A stretch of 63,439 nt of DNA from positions 1 to 63,439 of the forward strand of contig JAHHQZ010000007.1 in assembly GCA_020026075.1 (NCBI GenBank), given 5' to 3'. The position numbers and the translations under genes were made by a program. Below are positions 8,623-16,664 of the stretch, one piece after another. Position 1 is the stretch's first letter. Every line of letters starts with the position of its first letter. This DNA is from Actinobacillus sp. (GTDB taxonomy: Bacteria; Pseudomonadota; Gammaproteobacteria; Enterobacterales; Pasteurellaceae). The notes under the pieces were generated by a model, which saw nothing but the letters and a program-made list of their open reading frames with translations, was not told where the DNA came from and did not search any database.

Positions 8623-9312
8623 ATGACCATTCTTGTTAATCATCCAAAAGACATTGCACAGTACATTGATCATACAGCATTGACTGCTGAAAAAACCGAG
8701 CAAGATATTCTGCAACTTTGCGAAGAAGCCAAACAGCACCACTTTTGGTCAGTCTGCATTAACTCGGCTTATATTCCTTTGGCGAAAAAAGCCTTAGCAG
8801 GCAGCGATGTGAAAATTTGTACCGTTGTTGGTTTTCCATTAGGCGCTAGTTTTTCTTCTGTAAAAGCTTTTGAAGCGGCAGAAGCCATCAAAGCAGGTGC
8901 AGAAGAAGTGGATATGGTAATCAACGTTGGTTTAATTAAATCAGGCAAATGGGACGCTGTGCGTGATGACATTCACGAAGTATTAAAAGCGTGCGGCAGC
9001 AAAACCTTGAAAGTGATTTTAGAAACTTGCCTTTTAACCAAAGAAGAAATCGTTCACGCTTGCGAAATTTGTAAAGACTTGAACGTGGGCTTTGTGAAAA
9101 CCTCCACAGGTTTCAACAAAGGCGGAGCAACCGTAGAAGATATTCGCCTAATGCGTGAAACTGTCGGCAAAGACATTGGTGTGAAAGCCTCTGGCGGCGT
9201 GCGTGATACTGCAGGCGCAATGGCAATGTTAGAAGCTGGTGCAAACCGTATCGGCGCAAGTGCGGGGATCGCCATTATTCAAGCAGGCGAAGCCAATCAG
9301 TCTGGCTACTAA
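8623..9312 (+). CDS. deoC: Deoxyribose-phosphate aldolase
   Basis: The enzyme splits 2-deoxyribose 5-phosphate into glyceraldehyde 3-phosphate and acetaldehyde, allowing use of deoxynucleosides as carbon source. The Schiff-base lysine lies in FVKTSTGF and the second catalytic lysine in GVKASGGVRD; EVDMVINVG and KVILETCLL are also typical. At 229 residues it is of the shorter bacterial class. A purine-rich ribosome-binding site (AGAAGGAAA) lies 8 bases upstream. No other deo genes are adjacent; an inverted pair of the dispersed repeat follows and may end the transcript. Confidence 0.95.
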   Translation: MTILVNHPKDIAQYIDHTALTAEKTEQDILQLCEEAKQHHFWSVCINSAYIPLAKKALAGSDVKICTVVGFPLGASFSSVKAFEAAEAIKAGAEEVDMVINVGLIKSGKWDAVRDDIHEVLKACGSKTLKVILETCLLTKEEIVHACEICKDLNVGFVKTSTGFNKGGATVEDIRLMRETVGKDIGVKASGGVRDTAGAMAMLEAGANRIGASAGIAIIQAGEANQSGY

Positions 9313-9324
9313 GCCTTAATGAGC

Positions 9325-9357
9325 AAGGTCGGAATTTTTAAAAAAATTCCGGCCTAC
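9325..9357. terminator. Inverted repeat pair after deoC, probable terminator
   Basis: AAGGTCGGAATTTTT faces its inverted copy AAATTCCGGCCTAC with almost no loop, making a long A/T-rich hairpin with a GC foot. It belongs to the dispersed GGTCGGAATTTT family. Confidence 0.55.
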
Positions 9358-9422
9358 GCTGGTTTTCAATAAAAGTATTACTATATTTCTCAAACTTTTT
9401 TAATCTTCAAAAGGAGCTAACA

Positions 9423-9707
9423 ATGATTAAAACTATTTATTTTGCACCGACAGCGTATTTTGGTGACGTTCGTGCTTTTCAATTAGACGAAAAATTAACT
9501 CGCCTTTGCCACGATCAAGGGTTGATTGTGGTGAAAAAACCAGCAGAAGCACAGCTTATCATCGCTTACGGCGCAACTCTTGCACCGAATGCTGATTTTG
9601 CGGGCAAACAAGTGTATCTTGCGGACGAAGAAACAGCGTTTAACGATCCAAAAGCGATGTTAGAAAATGCGTTAAAACACCACAAACCTTACGCTGATTT
9701 TGTATAA
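9423..9707 (+). CDS. Small protein like the EIIB' domain of fructose PTS permease
   Basis: This 94-residue protein resembles from end to end the N-terminal EIIB' domain of E. coli FruA: MIKTIYFAPTAYFGDVRAF against MKTLLIIDANLGQARAY, GKQVYLADEETAF against GKNVWLGDISRAV, and HHKPYADFV against HAKPYTAPV. In FruA this domain has no phosphorylated cysteine and no settled function. Here it stands alone, 16 bases before a gene that resembles the following EIIB domain. No EIIC transporter or FruB/FruK gene is in the window. The resemblance is seen by eye; the role is unknown. Confidence 0.7.
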   Translation: MIKTIYFAPTAYFGDVRAFQLDEKLTRLCHDQGLIVVKKPAEAQLIIAYGATLAPNADFAGKQVYLADEETAFNDPKAMLENALKHHKPYADFV

Positions 9708-9723
9708 ATCATAAGGAAATCCT

Positions 9724-10194
9724 ATGACGGAAAATACGCCGAAAACCCACGTGCTGATTGTTACCGCACCGCACCCCGATGTTTCGCTGGCGTTAATGCT
9801 GGATCGCTTTATCAAAGCACAAAAACGCCAGAATCCGCATTGGGAATACAAGGTTGTCAATTTTGCACAGGAAATTCCAGCAGAGGCTATTCAACAAGCA
9901 GACGTGGTTATTGTGCTAAGCGATGTGAAACTTAATTTAAGCGCCTTCAAAGGAAAAAACGTTTATAAAACTAGCCCATTAAAATTTTTCCAAAACAGTG
10001 CGGAGGAATTTGCACATGCATTGGAAAAAGCAGAAATCTACACAGGTGATCGCAATGAGGCGCTAGTGGAAGAGGTGTTACAGGAAACGGATACCAAGCT
10101 TGGCAAATGCGCCGTTAAAAGTGGTGCACATCGCACAGCGATCATTGTGCTGGGGGGGCTTGTGCTGGCAGCCTTAATTTTTTATTTCAAATAG
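9724..10194 (+). CDS. Tail-anchored EIIB-like protein lacking the PTS cysteine
   Basis: The 156 residues resemble the second EIIB domain of FruA: HVLIVTAPHPDVSLALML lines up with VVAVTACPTGVAHTFMAA, and ADVVIVLSDVKLNLSAFKGK with ADLVIVAADIEVDLAKFAGK. The phosphorylated cysteine in the CPTG loop is replaced (TAPHPD), so it should not transfer phosphate. After a linker the protein ends in one hydrophobic segment (about residues 136-155) followed by lysine, predicting a tail anchor where FruA would enter EIIC. It follows the EIIB'-like gene closely and is followed by a strong terminator. Function unknown; a domesticated PTS remnant or regulator is possible. Confidence 0.7.
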   Translation: MTENTPKTHVLIVTAPHPDVSLALMLDRFIKAQKRQNPHWEYKVVNFAQEIPAEAIQQADVVIVLSDVKLNLSAFKGKNVYKTSPLKFFQNSAEEFAHALEKAEIYTGDRNEALVEEVLQETDTKLGKCAVKSGAHRTAIIVLGGLVLAALIFYFK

Positions 10195-10224
10195 AACGCT
10201 CACGCTGTGAGCGTTCTATTTTGT
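10191..10224 (+). terminator. Rho-independent terminator after the EIIB-like gene
   Basis: AATAGAACGCTCAC pairs perfectly with GTGAGCGTTCTATT around a 3-base loop, followed by a T-rich run. It begins within the stop codon of the preceding gene and separates the EIIB-like pair from sdhE. Confidence 0.85.
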
Positions 10225-10249
10225 TTTATTTTCTAAGGAAATTTACCTT

Positions 10250-10501
10250 ATGGAAAACTACAATTTATTTCGCATTGAATGGGATTGTCGGCGTGGAATG
10301 CTGGAACTGGATAAAATCATAATGCCATTTTTTAAAGGGTATTTTGCCAGCTTACCAGACAAGGAAAAACAGCAGTTTTTACGGTTATTGGATTGTAGCG
10401 ATTTACAGCTTTTTTCGTGGTTCTTCAATAACCAAACCCCAGCGGACGCGGATTTGGCACACATTGTGCAACGCATTCAAGAGAAATCATCGCAAACCTA
10501 G
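10250..10501 (+). CDS. sdhE: FAD assembly factor SdhE
   Basis: SdhE (YgfY/CptB family) promotes covalent attachment of FAD to the flavoprotein subunits of succinate dehydrogenase and fumarate reductase. The 83-residue length and the motif RIEWDCRRGMLELD, with the conserved RRGM/E region, are diagnostic. It is the gene just upstream of rpoE and is read in the same direction; a sigma-E-type promoter begins within its stop region, so rpoE can be transcribed independently. Confidence 0.88.
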   Translation: MENYNLFRIEWDCRRGMLELDKIIMPFFKGYFASLPDKEKQQFLRLLDCSDLQLFSWFFNNQTPADADLAHIVQRIQEKSSQT

Positions 10502-10507
10502 TGAGTA

Positions 10508-10536
10508 TTGAACTTTCCCCAAAAAGACGCGTCTAA
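10508..10536 (+). promoter_or_regulatory. Sigma-E-type promoter of rpoE
   Basis: TTGAACTT at 10508-10515, a 16-base spacer and TCTAA at 10532-10536 fit the RpoE consensus (GGAACTT, 15-17 bases, TCTGA-like). Its position 50 bases before rpoE suggests that the sigma factor activates its own operon, as in E. coli. Confidence 0.65.
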
Positions 10537-10589
10537 CTGCTGAGCACTCGCCTTTTCCGGTGAAAAGTTAGCAGAAAAATAGAGGATTT

Positions 10590-11165
10590 ATGACGGAGAA
10601 GCTGACAGATCAAGCGTTAGTGGAAAAGGTTCAGCAAGGAAATAAAAGCGCATTTAATTTGCTCGTTGCACGGTATCAAAATAAAGTGGCAAGCTTGCTT
10701 ACTCGGTATATTCACAGTAATGATATTCCTGATGTGACCCAAGAAACCTTTATTAAAGCCTATCGTTCCATTAACAGTTTTCGTGGTGAAAGTGCATTTT
10801 ATACGTGGCTTTATCGCATTGCGGTAAACACCGCCAAAAATCACCTCACCACACAATCACGCCGTCCACCAAGTGAAGATATTTTGGCAGAAGATGCAGA
10901 AAGCTACCAAAACGGTGTTTATTTACGTGACGTTGCAAGCCCTGAAAATGAAGTGCTTTGTAAAGAATTGAAACGTTTAGTGTTTGAAACCATCAACCAA
11001 ATGCAAGATGAACTAAGAATGGCGATCACGCTACGAGAATTGGACGGTCTAAGCTATGAAGATATTGCTAGCATTATGAACTGTCCTGTGGGTACCGTGC
11101 GTTCACGCATTTTCCGAGCAAGGGAAATGATCGACCAAAAAATTTCACCACTAATGCAACAGTAA
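10590..11165 (+). CDS. rpoE: RNA polymerase sigma-E factor RpoE
   Basis: This extracytoplasmic-function sigma factor directs the envelope stress response to misfolded outer-membrane proteins. Region 2 is seen in DVTQETFIKAYRSINSFRGESAFYTWLYRIAVN and region 4 in ITLRELDGLSYEDIASIMNCPVGTVRSRIFRARE. The 191 residues equal E. coli RpoE. The start MTEKLTDQALVEKVQQGN is typical and has an AGAGGA ribosome-binding site. It heads the rpoE-rseA-rseB-rseC operon. Confidence 0.97.
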   Translation: MTEKLTDQALVEKVQQGNKSAFNLLVARYQNKVASLLTRYIHSNDIPDVTQETFIKAYRSINSFRGESAFYTWLYRIAVNTAKNHLTTQSRRPPSEDILAEDAESYQNGVYLRDVASPENEVLCKELKRLVFETINQMQDELRMAITLRELDGLSYEDIASIMNCPVGTVRSRIFRAREMIDQKISPLMQQ

Positions 11166-11185
11166 CAGCCCAATAGGAACAACCT

Positions 11186-11773
11186 ATGCAAAAAGCACAA
11201 AAAGCTGAACTTTCCGCCCTAATGGACGGTGAAACCATTGACAATGACACAGTGTCGGTACTGTGCCAAGATGCCGATTTACAACAAACGTGGCAACGTT
11301 ATCATCTCATTCGAGATACTTTGCAGGAAGAAACCACCGTACAGCTCGGTGCGGATTTTACCGAGCGAATGGCGTTGGTGATTGATGAATTGGAGGCGCC
11401 AACGCACGTTGAAAGCCTTGAAAATCAGCCAGCGCCAAGCCAAGTTTCCAAAACCATTTGGCAAAAATTAAAACCAGCGGTAATGCCATTAATGCAATTC
11501 GGCGTGGCAGCAAGCGTGTGTTTAGTGGCGGTTTTCGGTGTGCAACATTACACCCAGCAAAATACATTGCCAGATGCACCAGTTTTGCAAACCCAGCCTT
11601 TTAATGACCAAGTGCAAGATGTCAGTTACAATGTGCCACATCAAGTTCAAGTAACGCCAGCACAGGTGCAAGCGAAGAATCAGCGTTTGGGCGAACTAAT
11701 GGAAAACTACCAGCACCAGCGCCGCTTGCACGCAACCCAAGTGCCATTGCCGAGTACGGTTAAGCAACCTTAA
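11186..11773 (+). CDS. rseA: Anti-sigma-E factor RseA
   Basis: RseA is an inner-membrane protein that holds RpoE inactive until cleaved by DegS and RseP. The cytoplasmic N-terminus (KAELSALMDGE, then WQRYHLIRDTL) matches the RseA sigma-binding domain. One transmembrane segment lies at about residues 105-123 (MPLMQFGVAASVCLVAVFGV), and the periplasmic tail is Gln-rich. The length is 195. It follows rpoE by 20 bases and is followed by a terminator-like hairpin before rseB. Confidence 0.92.
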   Translation: MQKAQKAELSALMDGETIDNDTVSVLCQDADLQQTWQRYHLIRDTLQEETTVQLGADFTERMALVIDELEAPTHVESLENQPAPSQVSKTIWQKLKPAVMPLMQFGVAASVCLVAVFGVQHYTQQNTLPDAPVLQTQPFNDQVQDVSYNVPHQVQVTPAQVQAKNQRLGELMENYQHQRRLHATQVPLPSTVKQP

Positions 11774-11803
11774 AGCGTAGGGCATAATGGCGAAATTCAC
11801 TCG

Positions 11804-11831
11804 ATCACCACGTAACGTGGTGATTTTTTTA
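11804..11831 (+). terminator. Terminator-like hairpin between rseA and rseB
   Basis: ATCACCACGT pairs perfectly with ACGTGGTGAT around a single-base loop and is followed by seven T. It ends 11 bases before the rseB start codon, so it could act as an attenuator inside the rse operon. Confidence 0.75.
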
Positions 11832-11841
11832 GGTAAAACGT

Positions 11842-12885
11842 ATGCGAATTGTTCAAAATTTTTTCTTTTATTCCGGCCTAGCTTTAAGCCTACTCAGTGC
11901 TAACGCCTTTGCTGAAACCACAAACACGCCCGTCGCTACGCCAGAGCTTTATACCGCTGCTGAAACACCAGCCACACCGCCAGTAGCACCAGCGCAGCCT
12001 GTGCTGAACACACCGCTTGATTGGCTGAATGCAATGCAACAGGCACAGGCTAAGCAAAATTATGGCATTTCTTTTGTGAGCATTACCCCAGCGAAAATCG
12101 AATCCCTGCGGTATTACCACGTGTTTTCCGATCAGCAAACCTACGCTCAGCTCACCACACTGGATAATAATCTACAAGAAGAAATTCAACGTGGCGATGT
12201 GATCAGCTACTTTGCGCCGAATGCGATGGCGTTTTCATTGAACGGAACTCATATTGCGGATAAATTCCCCAATATTTTGTGGGCGAATTTAAATGAGGTG
12301 ATGGTAAATTATGATGTGATCCCAATGGGATTTGGGCGGATCGCCAACCAGCTTGTACGCCAGTTCCGTATTATTCCAAAGGATAATTTTCGCAACCAAC
12401 TGCGACTTTTCATTGATGTGAAAAATCATCTTCTGCTACGGCGTGATGTGCTGGATCGGAATGATAATTTGTTGGCACAATATCGTGTGGTGTCAGAAAT
12501 ACCCATCGCCAATACGGAAGAATTTATCCAGCATTTAAATGCTTTGCCGATACCGCCATTTGTTGCATCGCAAACCACAGCCGTACCGCCTTTTCATTGG
12601 CAGGCAAATTGGATTCCAGCAGGGTTTAAATTGATTAAACGTAGTGTGATCGTAAAGCAAGATCAACGGATTGAAAGTGAATTTTATAGCGATGGGTTGT
12701 TTTCATTTACGATTAACGTGGCTCCAAGCATTATTCAAAATGCTCCAGAAAAAAGCTGGACACAAGGGATGACAACCCTGTATACCGTATCTCACGGCAA
12801 AACGGATTTGACTTTTATTGGCGAGCTGCCGGTGTCGACGGCGAAACGTATCGTTGAAGAAATTACCGAAAAGCCAACGCCGTAA
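11842..12885 (+). CDS. rseB: Sigma-E regulatory protein RseB
   Basis: RseB is a periplasmic protein that binds the RseA periplasmic domain and off-pathway lipopolysaccharide, shielding RseA from DegS. A signal peptide covers about residues 1-24 (ending SANAFAE). A Pro/Thr/Ala-rich linker follows, then the MucB/RseB fold (LDWLNAMQQAQAKQNYGISFVS). The length of 347 is longer than E. coli RseB (318) because of that linker. A fragment of the dispersed repeat (ATTCCGGCCTAGC, 11871-11883) is read through inside the signal peptide. Confidence 0.9.
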   Translation: MRIVQNFFFYSGLALSLLSANAFAETTNTPVATPELYTAAETPATPPVAPAQPVLNTPLDWLNAMQQAQAKQNYGISFVSITPAKIESLRYYHVFSDQQTYAQLTTLDNNLQEEIQRGDVISYFAPNAMAFSLNGTHIADKFPNILWANLNEVMVNYDVIPMGFGRIANQLVRQFRIIPKDNFRNQLRLFIDVKNHLLLRRDVLDRNDNLLAQYRVVSEIPIANTEEFIQHLNALPIPPFVASQTTAVPPFHWQANWIPAGFKLIKRSVIVKQDQRIESEFYSDGLFSFTINVAPSIIQNAPEKSWTQGMTTLYTVSHGKTDLTFIGELPVSTAKRIVEEITEKPTP

Positions 12886-12909
12886 TTTTTAGGAAAATTT
12901 TAAACAGCA

Positions 12910-13356
12910 ATGAATATGTTAAAAGAAAAAGGTAGCGTAGTGGCGGTTGCGCAGGGTAAGGCGTGGGTGAAAACACGCCGTGTGAGTGCGTGCCATTCTT
13001 GTTCAAGCCAGCAAGGTTGCGGTACGCAGGCGCTGGCGAAATTAACCAGCGAGGCGAAATCAAAAGGCGAGCAGATTTTTGAAGTGGCGAGCCTAATGCC
13101 TTTGCGAGTGGGGCAGGAAGTGGAGGTGGGGCTTCACGCACGCTTGCTGTTATTGGCTGCGTTGCTATTGTACGCTGTGCCGTTGTTTGCCTTGCTGGTG
13201 GCTACGTTCGCTGCCCAGTGGCTTTTTCATCAAGAGTGGCAAATGGCGTTATTTATTTTGGCTAGCACCGCACTGGCGTTCGTACTGGTGCGTTTTCTAA
13301 GCCAAGCGTTAAGCTGCCGCCCAGCTTTTCAACCCATTTTATTACGCACATTTTAG
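12910..13356 (+). CDS. rseC: SoxR-reducing system protein RseC
   Basis: RseC is a small inner-membrane protein linked to SoxR reduction (with Rsx) and to sigma-E control. The N-terminal part has the cysteine cluster CHSCSSQQGCG, and two transmembrane segments follow at about residues 76-97 and 103-125. The 148 residues are near the usual 155-160. It is the last of the rpoE-rseABC genes and lies 24 bases after rseB. Confidence 0.88.
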   Translation: MNMLKEKGSVVAVAQGKAWVKTRRVSACHSCSSQQGCGTQALAKLTSEAKSKGEQIFEVASLMPLRVGQEVEVGLHARLLLLAALLLYAVPLFALLVATFAAQWLFHQEWQMALFILASTALAFVLVRFLSQALSCRPAFQPILLRTF

Positions 13357-13364
13357 GAATTTTT

Positions 13365-13865
13365 ATGATAAATCAAATCCCATTACTGGGAATTAGCGGT
13401 TACAGTGGCACTGGCAAAACCACGCTGTTGGAAAAATTATTGCCCGCGTTGCAAGCACAAGGGGTGCGAGTGGGCGTGATAAAGCACAGCCATCACAACA
13501 CTCAAATCGATAAAAAAGGCAAAGACAGCTGGCGAATGAAAGCGGCAGGGGCTAGTCAAGTGGCTCTTGCGAATGACGAACGCTGGGCGATAATGACTGA
13601 AACGCCGCAGCCTGTGAGTTTAAGCACGCTCGCCCAGCAATTTGACCCAGCATTGAGTGATTTAATTTTAGTGGAAGGCTTTAAGCACGAGCCGATCCCA
13701 AAAATTTTATTGTACCGTCAAGGCTTAGAAAAACCTTGCCCGCCAGCAGATGACCACACATTGGCGTTTGCTTGTGATATTCCCCTTGAAACCGCCCTGC
13801 CTTGCTTGGATTTAAACGATGTGGCAAGCGTTACGGATTTCATTCTTCACTGGTTACGCACATAA
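13365..13865 (+). CDS. mobB: Molybdopterin-guanine dinucleotide biosynthesis protein MobB
   Basis: MobB is a GTP-binding accessory protein for adding GMP to the molybdenum cofactor. The P loop is GISGYSGTGKTTLLEKLL at the N-terminus, followed by GVIKHSHHNTQIDKKGKDSWRMKAAGA and LILVEGFKHEPIPKI, both family hallmarks. The 166 residues match the usual length. MobA is not in the window. It lies 8 bases after rseC, so it is probably cotranscribed with the rse genes. Confidence 0.93.
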   Translation: MINQIPLLGISGYSGTGKTTLLEKLLPALQAQGVRVGVIKHSHHNTQIDKKGKDSWRMKAAGASQVALANDERWAIMTETPQPVSLSTLAQQFDPALSDLILVEGFKHEPIPKILLYRQGLEKPCPPADDHTLAFACDIPLETALPCLDLNDVASVTDFILHWLRT

Positions 13866-13867
13866 TA

Positions 13868-15247
13868 ATGAAGAAAAACTACTTGGGGTTGGCGTGGCTT
13901 GCCGCCCTTGCATTTTTTATGCAAACCTTAGATGCCACAATTCTCAATACCGCATTGCCTGCTGTGGCACAAAGCTTGCACGAGTCGCCGCTTAATATGC
14001 AGTTAGCGGTGATTAGCTATGCGTTGAGCGTGGCGTTATTTATTCCGTTGAGTGCGTGGCTGGCAGATGGTTTTGGAACGCTGAATGTCTTTCGCTTTTC
14101 GCTAAGCGTGTTTGTGCTGGGATCTGTTGGCTGTGCGATGGCGACTGACTTAAACACGCTAGTGTTATTCCGCATTATACAAGGCTTTGGCGGTGCGCTA
14201 ATGACCCCCGTAGTTCGACTGACAATGTTGCAAGCCATTCCTAAAAATCAGCTGATCCATGCTTGGAATTTAGCTGCTGTGGCGGGGTTGCTTGGGCCAA
14301 TTTTAGGACCGATTCTCGGCGGCTGGTTGGTCACTTACGCCACTTGGCATTGGATTTTCTTAATCAATATTCCCATTGGTTTAGCGGGTATTGCTTATGC
14401 AAGCTGGCAAATGCCGAATTTCCGCAAACAAAGAGGCAAGCTGGATTTTCTAGGGTTTGGGCTATTTGCAAGTGGTTTGGTGGGCATTACACTGGGGCTG
14501 GATTTAATCAACAATCAGCACGTGGCGTGGGGCTGGAGTGTGGCACTATTTTGCTTAGGCGTGAGTGGCTTTGCTTTGTATGTTCGCCACGCTAAACATC
14601 ATTCTACTCCGCTACTTTCTTTACAAGTTTTTCGTGTGAGAACGTTTCACTTAGGGCTTTTAAGTAATCTCGCCCTGCGACTATGTGGTTCTAGCGTGCC
14701 GTTTTTGCTGCCATTATTGTTTCAATTACAGTTTCATTTTAGCCCAGACAAAGTCGGCTGGCTGCTCGCTCCCATTGCGTTAAGTTCAATTTTTACCAAA
14801 AGTTTTGTTACGCCATTACTGCGTCATCTCGGTTACCGTCATACGCTTATGCTCAGTGCGGTGGGAATTCTAGGTGCAGTGGCATCAATGGCATGGCTAA
14901 ACGAGCATTCATCGCTATGGACGATGGTGATCCTTTTCGCCATTTACGGCACCTTTATGTCGATTTTATTTACCGCCATTAACACGCTGACCATTAGCGA
15001 TCTTGATGAACAGCATTTGAGTAGCGGTTCCACCTTGTTAAGCGTTACCCAACAGCTCGGCATTGGTCTTGGCATCGCCGTAGCCTCAATGCTATTAAGC
15101 CTCTACCACCACGCATTCCAACTTCAAAATGCACCGCTACAAAGTGCATTCAACGCCACTTTCATCACCTGTGCCGCCTTTGGGCTGCTACTATTGTGGC
15201 TTAGCTCCCGCCTAAAACCAACAGACGGCGCCCATTTGGTGAAGTAG
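13868..15247 (+). CDS. hsrA: HsrA-like MFS multidrug transporter (DHA2 family)
   Basis: This inner-membrane exporter of the 14-helix EmrB/QacA type closely resembles E. coli HsrA (YieO): LAALAFFMQTLDATILNTALPA, FRIIQGFGGALMTPVVRLTML, ATWHWIFLINIPIGLAGI. The chosen ATG lies 2 bases after the mobB stop and gives 459 residues; a longer start inside mobB is rejected because the first 22 residues have no family match. The substrate is unknown. The gene ends at an inverted pair of the dispersed repeat. Confidence 0.85.
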   Translation: MKKNYLGLAWLAALAFFMQTLDATILNTALPAVAQSLHESPLNMQLAVISYALSVALFIPLSAWLADGFGTLNVFRFSLSVFVLGSVGCAMATDLNTLVLFRIIQGFGGALMTPVVRLTMLQAIPKNQLIHAWNLAAVAGLLGPILGPILGGWLVTYATWHWIFLINIPIGLAGIAYASWQMPNFRKQRGKLDFLGFGLFASGLVGITLGLDLINNQHVAWGWSVALFCLGVSGFALYVRHAKHHSTPLLSLQVFRVRTFHLGLLSNLALRLCGSSVPFLLPLLFQLQFHFSPDKVGWLLAPIALSSIFTKSFVTPLLRHLGYRHTLMLSAVGILGAVASMAWLNEHSSLWTMVILFAIYGTFMSILFTAINTLTISDLDEQHLSSGSTLLSVTQQLGIGLGIAVASMLLSLYHHAFQLQNAPLQSAFNATFITCAAFGLLLLWLSSRLKPTDGAHLVK

Positions 15248-15255
15248 AAAAAACG

Positions 15256-15300
15256 AAGGTCGGAATTTTTCACAAAATTTTAGGAAAAATTCCAGCCTAG
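15256..15300. terminator. Inverted repeat pair after hsrA, probable terminator
   Basis: AAGGTCGGAATTTTTCACAA is followed by TTTTAGG and the inverted copy AAAAATTCCAGCCTAG. It is one of the longest and cleanest paired copies of the dispersed repeat. Confidence 0.6.
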
Positions 15301-15482
15301 AGATTTTTTATTTTTCCGCTCAAAATGCAAAACCTGTATGATGCTGGCATTGGGCTTGTGATGATTGTCAACACTACGTGCTTTGGCGTTTTCTCATAAA
15401 AATAAATCCCCATTTTGTGTAAAAAATGCTAGGATAAACCAATTTTTTACGTTCAATTTCTACCCCTTTCAAGGAGAATCTA

Positions 15483-16655
15483 ATGACTAAAAATACCGTT
15501 TCATCAGGCGATAATGCCGACAAAAAATCTTCAGAAATTCCAATCCAAAAAACACTGAAAAAAGATTCTTCTGCAACCAAAAAAGCAGAAACGGCTGCGC
15601 AAACAAAACCTCAAAAAGCGAAAAATAATTCCAAAGCGACTGTACTCGCTGTGCTGGCGATTATTCTGAGTTTAGGGCTGGGCACAGGGGCGTATTATGT
15701 GCATCACCAGCAAGAAACGGCGTTGCAACAAGAAATTTCTCAGTTACATCAACAGGTTAATCAGTTAGTGAATGAGAAAATGCATAACAGTGCGGCGTGG
15801 CAAGAAATTGAACAAAAACTCAATACCGTTGCCGCAACGAATGCCCAACTTGCTCAAAAAGTGCAAGTGTTGGGTAACGAAGTGACGATTAAAGATCAAG
15901 CCATTAACGCATTACAAACACAAATTAACCGCCTAAATTCCGGCGTAGGTCAGGATAAATCCAGTGCGTGGAAAGTGGCGCAAGCGGATTATTTACTCAA
16001 AAATGCCTCAAATGCCTTGCTGGTGAATAAAGATATTCCAACCGCCATTGGGATTTTGCGTAATGCAGATCGTGCGTTGGCGAATGTGGATGATGCCAAC
16101 GTATTAAGCGTGCGCACGGCGATTAATCGAGATTTAAAGACACTGCTGTCGTTAACCCCAGTGGATACGCAAAGCGTTATGATGCAGCTGACGGATTTAG
16201 CAGGGCAAGTGGACGACTTGATGCTGTTGGATTTACGGAAAAAAGCGGAAAAACAAGACGTTACGGAATCCGTGAAAGACTGGAAAGCGAACTTAAAACG
16301 CTCCGCTACATCATTTTTAAATAATTTCGTGCGTGCCACGCCAAAAGATGCCAAATTGTCAGAGCTTTTAACCCCTGAGCAGGAAATTAATTTGCGTGAA
16401 AATTTACGTTTGCGTTTGCAAATCGCCCTAATGGCGGCGAGCCGTCAAGAACAGAGTCTTTATGAGCAATCCTTAGGCTTGGTTTATCAGTGGGTGAATG
16501 CGTATTTTGATCCGCAAGCGAAATTAACCCAGCATTTTTTAAGCACCGTGAAACAGCTACAAAGCGAACAAATTGCCGTGGCGATTCCAAAAGAATTGAG
16601 CAGTTTGGATAAATTAACACGCTTGTTAGACGCTCCAGCACCAACGGCTGAATAA
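15483..16655 (+). CDS. hemX: HemX-like membrane protein
   Basis: This 390-residue protein is of the HemX family (often mislabelled uroporphyrin-III C-methyltransferase). A long Lys/Ser/Thr-rich cytoplasmic N-terminus is followed by one transmembrane segment (about residues 54-73, ATVLAVLAIILSLGLGTGAY), a coiled coil rich in Gln (about 75-160) and a helical domain (WKVAQADYLLKNASNALLVNKD). In E. coli it forms hemCDXY; here hemC and hemD are not adjacent. Its biochemical role is not established. A GGAG ribosome-binding site is present. Confidence 0.85.
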   Translation: MTKNTVSSGDNADKKSSEIPIQKTLKKDSSATKKAETAAQTKPQKAKNNSKATVLAVLAIILSLGLGTGAYYVHHQQETALQQEISQLHQQVNQLVNEKMHNSAAWQEIEQKLNTVAATNAQLAQKVQVLGNEVTIKDQAINALQTQINRLNSGVGQDKSSAWKVAQADYLLKNASNALLVNKDIPTAIGILRNADRALANVDDANVLSVRTAINRDLKTLLSLTPVDTQSVMMQLTDLAGQVDDLMLLDLRKKAEKQDVTESVKDWKANLKRSATSFLNNFVRATPKDAKLSELLTPEQEINLRENLRLRLQIALMAASRQEQSLYEQSLGLVYQWVNAYFDPQAKLTQHFLSTVKQLQSEQIAVAIPKELSSLDKLTRLLDAPAPTAE

Positions 16656-16664
16656 GGGGGGATT

